Shown here: piece by piece, positions 1-7,055 of the stretch
Position numbering within the stretch: position 1 is the stretch's first letter
Layout: every line of letters starts with the position of its first letter
From: SAR324 cluster bacterium
Lineage (GTDB): Bacteria; SAR324; NAC60-12
Direction of reading: 5' to 3'
Assembly: GCA_028822475.1 (NCBI GenBank)
Contig: JAPKDT010000017.1
Coordinates: 1 to 15,287, forward strand
Length of the DNA: 15,287 bases
Translations under genes and position numbers: made by a program
Notes under the pieces: generated by a model
Seen by the model: the letters and a program-made list of their open reading frames with translations, nothing else
Told to the model about the DNA's origin: nothing
Databases searched by the model: none

Positions 1-442
1 ATTATCTGAGTTTTACAACCATAACCGCAGATTCTGCTATGACATTACAATTTAATGAAAATATAGTTGGCTACCACAGAGAATTTGAACAAAATTTAGC
101 ACTGCGATTACCTGAACACATAAAAGTTAGCATTAATTCAATTCCGGAACAAAAGCCATAAATCCACAGATATTACCACAAATACCTATTCAGCAAAGAA
201 GTTTTGAGTCGGTTAAAACTGCTGAACAATTATTTTTCATTAGTCTGGACACGACAACTGACTGGAAAAAAATCCTGGAAACAGCATTACCGTGATTCAC
301 TAAAATCAATTCCATTAGCTAAAATGCAACCTCGATCTACAACTGCTTTTAACAGCTTCAGTCAGACAGTCGCTGATTTTATTATTTTGGTCTTGAGATA
401 AACGATTCTCCGGTAGAAGATATAACTGTTTTTCAGTTTTAG
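1..442 (+). pseudogene. Frameshifted remnant (3' part) of an unrecognised gene
   Basis: No single frame is open here, but three conceptual pieces look protein-like and follow each other. Codons starting at position 3 run to a stop at 159-161, ending LPEHIKVSINSIPEQKP. The reading then continues best in the frame of codon 158 to a stop at 293-295, with RSFESVKTAEQLFFISLDTT and DWKKILETALP. It moves back to the first frame from about 294 (DSLKSIPLAKMQPRS) to about 380. It then returns to the second frame, with FGLEINDSPVEDITVFQF and a stop at 440-442. Frame order 3-2-3-2 fits three single-base indels in one gene that begins outside the window. I do not recognise the family. A 65-codon open frame from a TTG at 204 is only one of these pieces, so I do not call it as a gene. 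Alternatives are a short real gene ending at 161 followed by chance open frames, or indel errors in the assembly. The other genes in the window are intact, which argues mildly for real decay. Confidence 0.4.
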
Positions 443-496
443 CTAAAATGGCTTTCCACCTTTATTACAAGAATAACCTCTGCAAATAACTCAACC

Positions 497-2344
497 ATGA
501 AAATTTATCGACAAGTAATTTTAGTTTTTTTCGCAGTCAGTCTCATCACATGCAGTAGCATGTCAGTTTTTGCAGGGACTGACATTATTAAAGCATCTTC
601 GATTGCAATGAACGGGTCCGCAAAATATCCGGACGGCTTCAGCCATTTTGACTATGTAAATTCGGACGCGCCAAAAGGCGGTTCTGTACGTTTGAATTCC
701 ATCGGTACTTACGATAGTTTCAACGGATTTATCTCCAAAGGAGTTTCCGCGGATGGACTGGGTATGATTTACGAAACACTGACAACAGGTTCTTCAGATG
801 AGGCTTTTACCGAATACGGATTAATTGCAGATGAAATTGAGTATCCGGAAGACAGGACATGGGTCATTTACCACCTCAATCCGAAAGCCAAATTTCACGA
901 TGGTGAACCAATCAAGGTTGAAGACGTGATTTTCACCTTTAACGTTCTGTTGGAAAAAGGAGCACCATTTTACAAATCCTATTATGGTGACATTGTTGAA
1001 GTCAAAGATCTCGGTGAACGCAGGGTGAAATTTCAGTTCCGTGAAGGCACAACTAACCGTGAACTAGTCTTGATTACCGGACAGCTTCCGGTGCTGCCCA
1101 AACATTATTGGCAAGGAAAAGATTTTTCCAAATCAACTCTGGAACCGCCTCTGGGAAGTGGTGCTTATCGTATTAAAGATTTTAAGGCTGGTAAATTCAT
1201 CACTTACGAACGAGTCAAAAATTATTGGGCTGCAGATCACCCTGTCAACAAAGGCAGCAACAATTTTGACACAGTACGTTATGATTATTACCGTGACTCA
1301 ACGGTCGCGCTCGAAGCCTTCAAAGCAGGTGAATACGATTTCCGCGAAGAAAACAATTCCAAAATGTGGGCTTCCATGTATTCCGGAAAAACATTTGAGA
1401 AAGAGTTAACTGTCCGTGCTGAAATTCCGCATGAACTACCACGTGGAATGCAGGGCTTTGCCTTTAATTTAAGGCGTCAGATCTTTAAAGACCGTAAAGT
1501 ACGGGAAGCAATCGGTTATGCATTTGATTTTGAATGGAGTAACAAAAATCTCTTTTATGGTCAGTACAGACGTACCGACAGTTTTTTTGAGAATTCTGAA
1601 CTTGCATCCAGCGGGTTGCCTTCTCCGGAAGAATTGGCGATTCTTGAGCCTCTTCGCAAAGACCTTCCAGAAGAAGTCTTCAGCAAAAAATTTCAACCTT
1701 CTCTCACAGACGGTTCCGGAAATATCCGCAGCCAACGGCGTGACGCGTCAAAACTCCTGAAAGAAGCCGGTTGGGAAGTCAAAGACGGCAAGCGAGTCAA
1801 CAGTGCAGGCGAAACTCTTAAATTTGAGATTTTGTTAATTTCACCTGCATTTGAGCGTATCGTTTTGCCTTTCAAGAAAAACCTAGAGCTCATGGGGATT
1901 GAAGCAAGCGTCAGGGTGGTTGACACATCACAATATATTAACCGGATCCGTTCCTTTGATTTTGATATGATTGTAATGTCATTTGGACAGTCGCTTTCTC
2001 CAGGCAATGAACAGGACAATTACTGGAGTTGTAAAGCAGGAAAAACAGGAGGGACGAGGAATTTCATGGGTATCTGCAATCCAGCCATTGACAAACTCAT
2101 ACGACTTGTAATCGAAGCTCCTGACCGTGAAAAACTTATTGCAAGCACAAAGGCGCTGGACCGTGCTTTATTGTGGGGACATTATGTTATTCCGCATTGG
2201 CATATCAACTACTACCGTCTCGCATATTGGAATAAATTTTCCCGTCCGGAAATTACTCCAAAATATGGTTTGGGATTTTTCACCTGGTGGATTGATGCGG
2301 AAAAACAAAAGACTTTACTTGAAAAAAAGCAGAATCTGAATTAA
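497..2344 (+). CDS. yejA: YejA-type periplasmic peptide/microcin-binding protein of an ABC importer
   Basis: Family 5 extracellular solute-binding protein, 615 aa, close to the roughly 600 aa usual for YejA. It should capture oligopeptides in the periplasm and deliver them to the YejB/YejE channel; in enterobacteria the YejABEF system imports microcin C and peptides. The N-terminus is a classic signal peptide: basic MKIYRQ, a hydrophobic stretch at about 7-20, and a probable signal peptidase I site after VFA at 24-26. A cysteine at 19 sits in LITC, a poor lipobox, so a lipoprotein is less likely. The mature part carries family hallmarks: FSHFDYVNSDAPKGGSVRL at about 48-66, IYETLTTGSSDEAFTEYGLI, and a KFHDGEPIKVEDVIFTFN block like that of OppA/DppA proteins. 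The gene is followed 44 nt later by yejB on the same strand, suggesting one operon. No clear Shine-Dalgarno sequence precedes the ATG at 497. The assignment is secure at family level; the ligand is inferred. Confidence 0.93.
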   Translation: MKIYRQVILVFFAVSLITCSSMSVFAGTDIIKASSIAMNGSAKYPDGFSHFDYVNSDAPKGGSVRLNSIGTYDSFNGFISKGVSADGLGMIYETLTTGSSDEAFTEYGLIADEIEYPEDRTWVIYHLNPKAKFHDGEPIKVEDVIFTFNVLLEKGAPFYKSYYGDIVEVKDLGERRVKFQFREGTTNRELVLITGQLPVLPKHYWQGKDFSKSTLEPPLGSGAYRIKDFKAGKFITYERVKNYWAADHPVNKGSNNFDTVRYDYYRDSTVALEAFKAGEYDFREENNSKMWASMYSGKTFEKELTVRAEIPHELPRGMQGFAFNLRRQIFKDRKVREAIGYAFDFEWSNKNLFYGQYRRTDSFFENSELASSGLPSPEELAILEPLRKDLPEEVFSKKFQPSLTDGSGNIRSQRRDASKLLKEAGWEVKDGKRVNSAGETLKFEILLISPAFERIVLPFKKNLELMGIEASVRVVDTSQYINRIRSFDFDMIVMSFGQSLSPGNEQDNYWSCKAGKTGGTRNFMGICNPAIDKLIRLVIEAPDREKLIASTKALDRALLWGHYVIPHWHINYYRLAYWNKFSRPEITPKYGLGFFTWWIDAEKQKTLLEKKQNLN

Positions 2345-2388
2345 GTCTGACAATGTTAGAGGATTGATAAACTCCCTCGTTAATCTCT

Positions 2389-3486
2389 ATGATCTCTTAC
2401 ATCATCCGTCGTTTGCTGTTGGTTGTTCCAACTCTGCTTGGAATAATGACTGTCAACTTCATGATCATCCAAATTGCTCCGGGAGGCCCAGTGGAGCAAA
2501 TGATAGCAAAATTGCAGGGTGACGCTGTCAGTGCGACAGAACGGCTCTCAGGCGGTGGAGAAGACATCAAAGGCCAAACAAGTGCGACTTCCGAATCTTC
2601 CTCAAAATATCGGGGTGCACAGGGCCTGGCTCCGGAACTGGTTGTTGAGATAGAGCGCTTGTACGGTTTTGACAAACCTCTGCATGTGCGTTATTTCAAA
2701 ATGATGCGTGATTACGCAACTTTCAATTTTGGAGACAGTTTTTTCAGGGATCAGAAAGTAGTTGATCTTGTGCTGGAAAAAATGCCTGTTTCAATTTCTC
2801 TCGGCATCTGGAGTACACTCGCTGTTTATCTGATCAGTATTCCGCTTGGAATACGCAAAGCTCTGAGACACGGCTCCCGCTTTGATGTCTGGAGCAGTAC
2901 CGTTGTGATTCTGGGAAATGCCATTCCAACTTTTCTCTTTGCCATCCTGTTAATCGTTCTTTTCGCAGGAGGCAGCTATTTCAGTTGGTTCCCTTTACGC
3001 GGACTCCTTTCTGACAATATTTCCTCTCTGCCTTGGTGGCAACAGGTTCTCGACTATTTCTGGCATCTGGTGCTGCCGATAAGTGCTATTCTGGTCGGTA
3101 GTTTTGCCTCATTGACGATGCTCACCAAGAATTCTTTTCTTGATGAAATAAACAAACAATACGTAATCACAGCCCGTGCGAAGGGTATTACGGAGAGGCG
3201 AGTTATCTATAAACACGTCTTCCGGAATGCTATGCTGATTATCATTGCCGGATTTCCAGCCGCCTTTATCGGTATGTTTTTCACCGGATCATTGTTGATA
3301 GAAATAATCTTCTCTCTGGACGGTTTGGGGCTGTTGGGTTTTGAATCAGCAATCCAACGCGATTATCCGGTCATGTTCGGCACACTTTTCATTTTTACGC
3401 TGTTGGGACTGGTCGTCGGTATTATCAGCGATTTGATGTACACCGTGATTGATCCAAGAATTGACTTTGAAAACAGAGAAGCATAG
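2389..3486 (+). CDS. yejB: YejB-type inner-membrane permease of a peptide ABC importer
   Basis: 365 aa, the usual YejB length (about 364). It forms one half of the translocation channel with YejE. The first membrane helix is at about 8-30. A soluble loop at about 40-80 carries the ERLSGGGED and SSKYRGAQGL segments, which separate YejB from generic OppB/DppB permeases. FGDSFFRD at 114-121 and VDLVLEKMPVSISLGIW follow. Further helices lie at about 135-155, 168-195, 222-245, 282-303 and 328-352. The cytoplasmic EAA loop, which docks on the ATPase, is YVITARAKGITERRVIYKHV at 258-277 followed by FRNAM. It ends with the typical DPRIDFENREA. Only 3 nt separate its stop from the yejE start, so the two genes are surely co-transcribed. 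The start at 2389 preserves the normal N-terminus but has no good Shine-Dalgarno within 15 nt; an AGAGGA lies about 25 nt upstream. Confidence 0.95.
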   Translation: MISYIIRRLLLVVPTLLGIMTVNFMIIQIAPGGPVEQMIAKLQGDAVSATERLSGGGEDIKGQTSATSESSSKYRGAQGLAPELVVEIERLYGFDKPLHVRYFKMMRDYATFNFGDSFFRDQKVVDLVLEKMPVSISLGIWSTLAVYLISIPLGIRKALRHGSRFDVWSSTVVILGNAIPTFLFAILLIVLFAGGSYFSWFPLRGLLSDNISSLPWWQQVLDYFWHLVLPISAILVGSFASLTMLTKNSFLDEINKQYVITARAKGITERRVIYKHVFRNAMLIIIAGFPAAFIGMFFTGSLLIEIIFSLDGLGLLGFESAIQRDYPVMFGTLFIFTLLGLVVGIISDLMYTVIDPRIDFENREA

Positions 3487-3489
3487 CAG

Positions 3490-4506
3490 ATGACTCCCAT
3501 AACTCGCCGCCGACTTCAGCATTTTAGTTCTAACCGCAGAGGTTTTTGGTCTTTGTGGATTTTCTTGATTTTGTTCTTCATCAGCCTCTTTGCTGAAGGA
3601 GTCGCCAATGACAAACCACTGCTGGTAATTTTTGGAGAGCGTTTTATTTTTCCTGTTTTTGAGACAATTCCGGAGACAGAATTTGGTGGTGAATTTGCCA
3701 CAGAAACGGAATATCGTGATGAATTTGTACGTGATTTAATTGAAAAGAAAGGTAAAATCTATTGGAGTCTTATTCCTTACAGCTACGATACAATCAATTA
3801 TAATTTGCCTTCTGCCGCACCTTCTGCTCCTACTGCGGAAAACTGGCTGGGGACTGATGACCAGGGACGGGATGTGGTAGCCCGTTTAATTTACGGCTTC
3901 CGGATTTCCGTTTTATTCGGACTTGTACTGACCATTCTGAGTTCCATCCTAGGAGTTGCGGCAGGTGCGGTACAGGGATATTTTGGTGGACGTGTTGATA
4001 TTCTTGGTCAGCGCTTCATTGAAATCTGGTCCGGGCTGCCGGTCTTATTTTTGCTGATTATCCTTTCAAGTTTTGTCGAACCAAATTTCTGGTGGCTGCT
4101 ACTGATTATGCTGCTTTTTAGCTGGATGGGACTGGTTGGAGTGGTGCGAGCTGAATTTTTAAGAGGACGCAACCTGGAATACGTGAGGGCTGCACGTGCG
4201 CTCGGCTTGAGTCACGGAAGAATAATGTTTAGACATATCCTACCAAACGCGATGGTGGCGACCATGACTTTTATGCCTTTCATCCTTTCAGGATCAATCA
4301 CTACCCTCACAGCACTTGATTTTCTGGGCTTTGGATTGCCTCCTGGATCACCTTCCCTCGGAGAACTGTTGGCTCAGGGAAAGGCAAATCTCCACGCTCC
4401 ATGGCTCGGAATAGCCGGATTCGCCGTGATTGCCCTGCAACTCAGTTTGCTGGTGTTTATTGGTGAAGCAGTGCGAGACGCCTTTGACCCAAGACATAAT
4501 GCATAA
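3490..4506 (+). CDS. yejE: YejE-type inner-membrane permease of a peptide ABC importer
   Basis: 338 aa, matching YejE of the YejABEF importer (usual length about 340). A basic N-terminus (TRRRLQHFSSNRRG) precedes the first helix at about 19-37. A long periplasmic segment at about 38-115 follows, with the NYNLPSAAPSAPTAENWLG region typical of YejE. The dipeptide/oligopeptide permease motif LGTDDQGRDV is at 120-129. Helices follow at about 138-163, 180-197, 200-218, 255-280 and 305-327. The EAA loop YVRAARALGLSHGRIMFRHI at 231-250 and LPNAM provide the ATPase contact. The protein ends with EAVRDAFDPRHNA. It starts 3 nt after yejB. The expected next gene, the duplicated ATPase yejF, is not in the window, so the importer needs an ATPase encoded elsewhere or is incomplete. 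The EAA loop shows no damage, which suggests that an ATPase partner still exists. Confidence 0.95.
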   Translation: MTPITRRRLQHFSSNRRGFWSLWIFLILFFISLFAEGVANDKPLLVIFGERFIFPVFETIPETEFGGEFATETEYRDEFVRDLIEKKGKIYWSLIPYSYDTINYNLPSAAPSAPTAENWLGTDDQGRDVVARLIYGFRISVLFGLVLTILSSILGVAAGAVQGYFGGRVDILGQRFIEIWSGLPVLFLLIILSSFVEPNFWWLLLIMLLFSWMGLVGVVRAEFLRGRNLEYVRAARALGLSHGRIMFRHILPNAMVATMTFMPFILSGSITTLTALDFLGFGLPPGSPSLGELLAQGKANLHAPWLGIAGFAVIALQLSLLVFIGEAVRDAFDPRHNA

Positions 4507-4621
4507 AATTCTGTCAAAACAAATTCAAAATCAGCTAGCTGAACTTTTTTATACCTCCAAGCAAATAGTCAGCTTACACAAAGATAACATACTGAAAGAA
4601 AGTGATTTAAATAGAATTTAA
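4499..4621 (+). CDS. Possible 40-codon ORF overlapping the yejE stop
   Basis: An ATG at 4499 overlaps the last codons of yejE by 8 nt in another frame, the geometry of translational coupling. The frame stays open for 40 codons to a TAA at 4619-4621. The product would be hydrophilic, Lys/Gln/Leu-rich and probably helical (KILSKQIQNQLAELFYTSKQ). It resembles neither the start of YejF nor any small protein I know. The base composition is AT-rich like noncoding DNA, there is no independent ribosome binding site, and open frames of this length are common by chance. It is recorded because it occupies the place where yejF is expected. Confidence 0.18.
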   Translation: MHKILSKQIQNQLAELFYTSKQIVSLHKDNILKESDLNRI

Positions 4622-4807
4622 GTTTTAAAGTATTACTTGACAACTACAGCAGACTTTAAGATTATACTGTTTTGTATTACACATTTATGCTGATATTGAC
4701 TGTCGGTTTTCTAGTTCTGGGAGTAAGTGGAACACAATTCCCATAAAGATCATTCAAGTAAATGCAATCAAATTTTGGACATAAACAATTAAAATGAGTT
4801 TTGCAAA
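4622..4807 (+). promoter_or_regulatory. Upstream region of the ureohydrolase gene, with a weak promoter candidate
   Basis: Together with the stretch from 4507 this makes a 301-bp gap between yejE and the ureohydrolase gene. A perfect TTGACA lies at 4637-4642. The best -10 match, TATACT at 4663-4668, is 20 bp away, which is too far for a standard sigma-70 promoter; ATTATA at 4661-4666 gives an 18-bp spacer but a weaker box. A five-codon upstream frame (ATG at 4794, MSFAK, TGA at 4809-4811) overlaps the gene's ATG at 4808 as ATGA. The Shine-Dalgarno is weak. I see no convincing hairpin or terminator after yejE. Confidence 0.3.
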
Positions 4808-5776
4808 ATGATAGATAAAGAAAACACACCTATTCAACCCGTCAGCGGAAAAATTGTTCCACGTTATGCCGGCCCTTCCACCTTTGCCAGGCTTCCGGAA
4901 CTCCGTGACGTAAATAGTTGCGACATTGCAATTTTAGGAATTCCGTTTGATTCAGGAACTAGTTATCGGCCCGGCGCCAGATTTGGTCCACAAGCAATCC
5001 GTCAAGCTTCACGGCATCTCCGGACTCAGTATCATCCGGCCTATGACACGGAACCTTTTGCGGAACTACAAGTGGCAGACGCAGGAGATATAGCCTGTAA
5101 TCCATTCAATATTGAAGAAGCAGTTGGGCAAGTTCAAACTGCCGCGACTGATCTTTTGGGGAAAGTCGGCAGTCTCATCAGTCTAGGTGGTGATCATACG
5201 ATTGCCCTTCCATTGCTGCGTGCGGTGAACCACTATCACGGTCCGGTCGCACTTGTTCATTTTGACGCGCATCTTGACACCTGGGACACCTACTTTGGAG
5301 CACCATACACACACGGTACTCCATTCAGACGAGCAGCGGAGGAAAAACTGTTCCTCGATCATGCCTCAATCCATGTAGGAATTCGTGGTCCTTTGTACAG
5401 CAGGGATGATCTTACAAATGACCAAGAACTTGGATTCAAGGTTGTGCATTGTGACGAATTACAAAATGAAGGTGTGGAGCACGTCATCAAACGCATCCGC
5501 AATCGGGTGGGGGATAACCCTATGTATCTGTCAATTGATATTGATGTTTTGGATCCAGCTCACGCTCCTGGAACCGGAACTCCAGAAATAGCGGGAATGA
5601 CGTCAAGGGAATTGCTCGGGGTTTTGAGGGGCTTGGCAGGTCTTAATATAATCTCCGCGGATGTTGTGGAAGTTGCTCCAGCTTATGATCACGCAGAGTT
5701 AACTTCACTGGCCGCGGCAACCACGGTTTTTGAACTTATCAACTTATTGGCTCATTACCGCAAAAAAAATGCTTAA
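4808..5776 (+). CDS. speB: Agmatinase-family ureohydrolase (binuclear Mn enzyme)
   Basis: 322 aa, normal for agmatinase and related guanidino-acid hydrolases. These cytosolic enzymes split a guanidino group to give urea and an amine; agmatine would give putrescine. The ureohydrolase signatures are all present: GIPFDSGTSYRPGARFGP at 44-61; GGDHT with metal-ligand H130; HFDAHLDTWD at 151-160 giving D153, H155 and D157; HGTPF at 169-173; and SIDIDVLDPAHAPGTGTPE at 242-260 giving D244 and D246. E288 lies in VVEVAP, where the family has its conserved glutamate. The active site therefore looks intact. The substrate cannot be read from this: agmatinase, guanidinobutyrase, guanidinopropionase and guanidine hydrolases share these motifs, so speB is a family label. 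The gene stands alone between yejE and the convergent taurine cluster; no speA, urease or urea transporter gene is visible. The ATG at 4808 gives the expected N-terminus, although its ribosome binding site is weak. Confidence 0.88.
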   Translation: MIDKENTPIQPVSGKIVPRYAGPSTFARLPELRDVNSCDIAILGIPFDSGTSYRPGARFGPQAIRQASRHLRTQYHPAYDTEPFAELQVADAGDIACNPFNIEEAVGQVQTAATDLLGKVGSLISLGGDHTIALPLLRAVNHYHGPVALVHFDAHLDTWDTYFGAPYTHGTPFRRAAEEKLFLDHASIHVGIRGPLYSRDDLTNDQELGFKVVHCDELQNEGVEHVIKRIRNRVGDNPMYLSIDIDVLDPAHAPGTGTPEIAGMTSRELLGVLRGLAGLNIISADVVEVAPAYDHAELTSLAAATTVFELINLLAHYRKKNA

Positions 5777-5788
5777 AATGAAGAACCG

Positions 5789-5830
5789 TTTTTAGTTTCA
5801 GTGGATAGCTTAATCCACTGAAACTAAAAA
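5789..5830. terminator. Perfect 17-bp inverted repeat between convergent genes
   Basis: Left arm TTTTTAGTTTCAGTGGA (5789-5805), 8-nt loop (5806-5813), right arm TCCACTGAAACTAAAAA (5814-5830), with no mismatch. It sits between the ends of the ureohydrolase gene (5776, +) and ald (5852, -), where a shared bidirectional terminator is expected. The T-run is on the 5' side and the A-run on the 3' side on both strands, so no U-tract follows the stem in either transcript. It could end transcription by another route or protect the 3' ends of both mRNAs. The repeat itself is certain; the termination role is inferred. Confidence 0.6.
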
Positions 5831-5851
5831 ATAAGTCTAGATAATCCAAAC

Positions 5852-6964
5852 TTAAAATACTTGTTCCGGTGGAACAAAGTCATATCCAAAAGACTCAGAA
5901 ACTCCTTTACAGGTCACATTTCCAGCATGAGTGTTTAGCCCTAGTGCAAGGGCATGATCATCCTTACACGCCGTTTTCCAGCCCTTATTGGCCAATTGAA
6001 CAGCATAGGGCGTAGTAACATTGGTTAAGGCCATCGTCGAGGTACGAGCTACAGCTCCTGGCATGTTCCCCACAGAGTAATGAACAACACCGTGCTGCAC
6101 ATAAACTGGATCACTGTGATAAGTCACACGGTCGATGGTTTCGATACAACCACCCTGATCAATCGCTACATCCACAATCACTGATCCCTGTTTCATAGTC
6201 TTGACCATAGCTTCAGTTACCAGGTGTGGCGCTTTTGTTCCCGGAATCAAGACACCTCCAACCAGCAGATCAGCGTTTTCGACCGCTTTTGCAATGTTAT
6301 AACTGTTTGACATCACGAGTTGGACACGTCCGTTGAACACATCATCAAGATAGCGCATTCTATCTGCACTGACATCAAGGATCGTAACTTTGGCACCCAT
6401 ACCGACTGCCATTTTGGCGGAGTTGATGCCTACCACACCTCCACCGATAATCACGACTTGTGCAGGTTCGACTCCTGGCACACCGCCAAGTAAAACTCCC
6501 TGTCCGCCCTGTGGTTTTTCCAGAAAGCGTGCTCCAACTTGTACTGCCATGCGTCCAGCAACTTCACTCATCGGTATGAGCAGAGGCAAACTACGATCCA
6601 GAAGCTGTACAGTTTCATAAGCAATCGAGGTAGTTTTACTTTCCATGAGCGCTTTGGTCAGTGCTCCTTCCGCTGCCAAATGCAGATAGGTGAACAAGAG
6701 CAAATCCTCACGGAAAAATCCATATTCGGCCAGCAGAGGCTCTTTTACTTTGTAAACCATTTCACTGGCCCACACCTCAGCAGCAGTATCAACCATCTTC
6801 GCGCCTGACTGCTCATATTCTGCATTACTGAAACCACTACCCTCACCAGCGTCTTTTTCTACGCAAACCTGATGACCGTTCCGCACGAGTTCTGCCACAC
6901 CCGCAGGTGTTGCTCCTACTCTATTTTCCATTTCCTTTATTTCAGCTGGTACACCAATACGCAT
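5852..6964 (-). CDS. ald: Alanine dehydrogenase (NAD-dependent)
   Basis: 370 aa, the standard length for L-alanine dehydrogenase. It catalyses alanine + NAD + water to pyruvate + ammonium + NADH in the cytosol. The N-terminus MRIGVPAEIKEMENRVGATP contains R15, and K74 lies in YKVKEP; both bind the substrate in characterised Ald enzymes. Catalytic H95 is in FTYLHLA, and the catalytic aspartate D269 is in VDVAIDQGG. The Rossmann dinucleotide motif is IIGGGVVG at 172-179, with D197 at the end of the next strand favouring NAD. It is the last gene of the xsc-tpa-ald set, 91 nt after tpa. On the minus strand AGGAT (6971-6975) lies just upstream of the ATG. Its job here is most likely to regenerate the pyruvate that Tpa consumes and to release taurine nitrogen as ammonium. 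The motifs and length leave little doubt. Confidence 0.96.
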   Translation of the reverse strand: MRIGVPAEIKEMENRVGATPAGVAELVRNGHQVCVEKDAGEGSGFSNAEYEQSGAKMVDTAAEVWASEMVYKVKEPLLAEYGFFREDLLLFTYLHLAAEGALTKALMESKTTSIAYETVQLLDRSLPLLIPMSEVAGRMAVQVGARFLEKPQGGQGVLLGGVPGVEPAQVVIIGGGVVGINSAKMAVGMGAKVTILDVSADRMRYLDDVFNGRVQLVMSNSYNIAKAVENADLLVGGVLIPGTKAPHLVTEAMVKTMKQGSVIVDVAIDQGGCIETIDRVTYHSDPVYVQHGVVHYSVGNMPGAVARTSTMALTNVTTPYAVQLANKGWKTACKDDHALALGLNTHAGNVTCKGVSESFGYDFVPPEQVF

Positions 6965-7055
6965 TTTTTAATCCTATTTTATATCAAGTTTTTTGTTATT
7001 AGAAGATGTGCTACCCTACTTAAAGATGGAGTAGAAGCACAGTCCTTTATGTTGA
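6965..7055 (-). promoter_or_regulatory. tpa-ald spacer with an interrupted hairpin
   Basis: In this 91-nt spacer TGTGCT (7007-7012) pairs with AGCACA (7036-7041), and CTACT (7016-7020) pairs with AGTAG (7030-7034). A 3-by-1 internal loop separates the two helices and the apical loop is 9 nt. On the minus strand the hairpin is followed by A-rich sequence with a TATAAAAT stretch and the ald ribosome binding site, not by a T-run. An mRNA processing or stabilising element, or a weak internal promoter for ald, is more likely than a terminator. Function is inferred. Confidence 0.3.

Noticed and set aside
204..401. 65-codon ORF from a TTG start
   Set aside because: Only its second half looks protein-like. 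It fits better as one segment of a frameshifted remnant whose neighbouring pieces lie in another frame.
316..451. Direct repeat TTAGCTAAAATG at 316-327 and 440-451 upstream of yejA
   Set aside because: Two 12-nt copies 124 bp apart in AT-rich DNA, partly inside the coding remnant; no third copy or regulatory context, so chance is likely.
497..580. Lipoprotein signal in YejA (cysteine 19)
   Set aside because: LITC is a poor lipobox and VFA at 24-26 gives a good signal peptidase I site; YejA proteins are usually soluble and periplasmic.
1693..2019. 108-codon ORF on the minus strand inside yejA
   Set aside because: It lies wholly antisense to a strongly supported YejA coding frame, with low-complexity Ser/Arg content and no start signal.
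4637..4668. Strong sigma-70 promoter from TTGACA and TATACT upstream of the ureohydrolase gene
   Set aside because: The spacer is 20 bp, outside the usual 16-18; kept only as a weak candidate in the region description.
4794..4811. Five-codon upstream ORF overlapping the ureohydrolase start as ATGA
   Set aside because: The geometry allows coupling, but the ORF is tiny, lacks a ribosome binding site, and such overlaps arise easily by chance.
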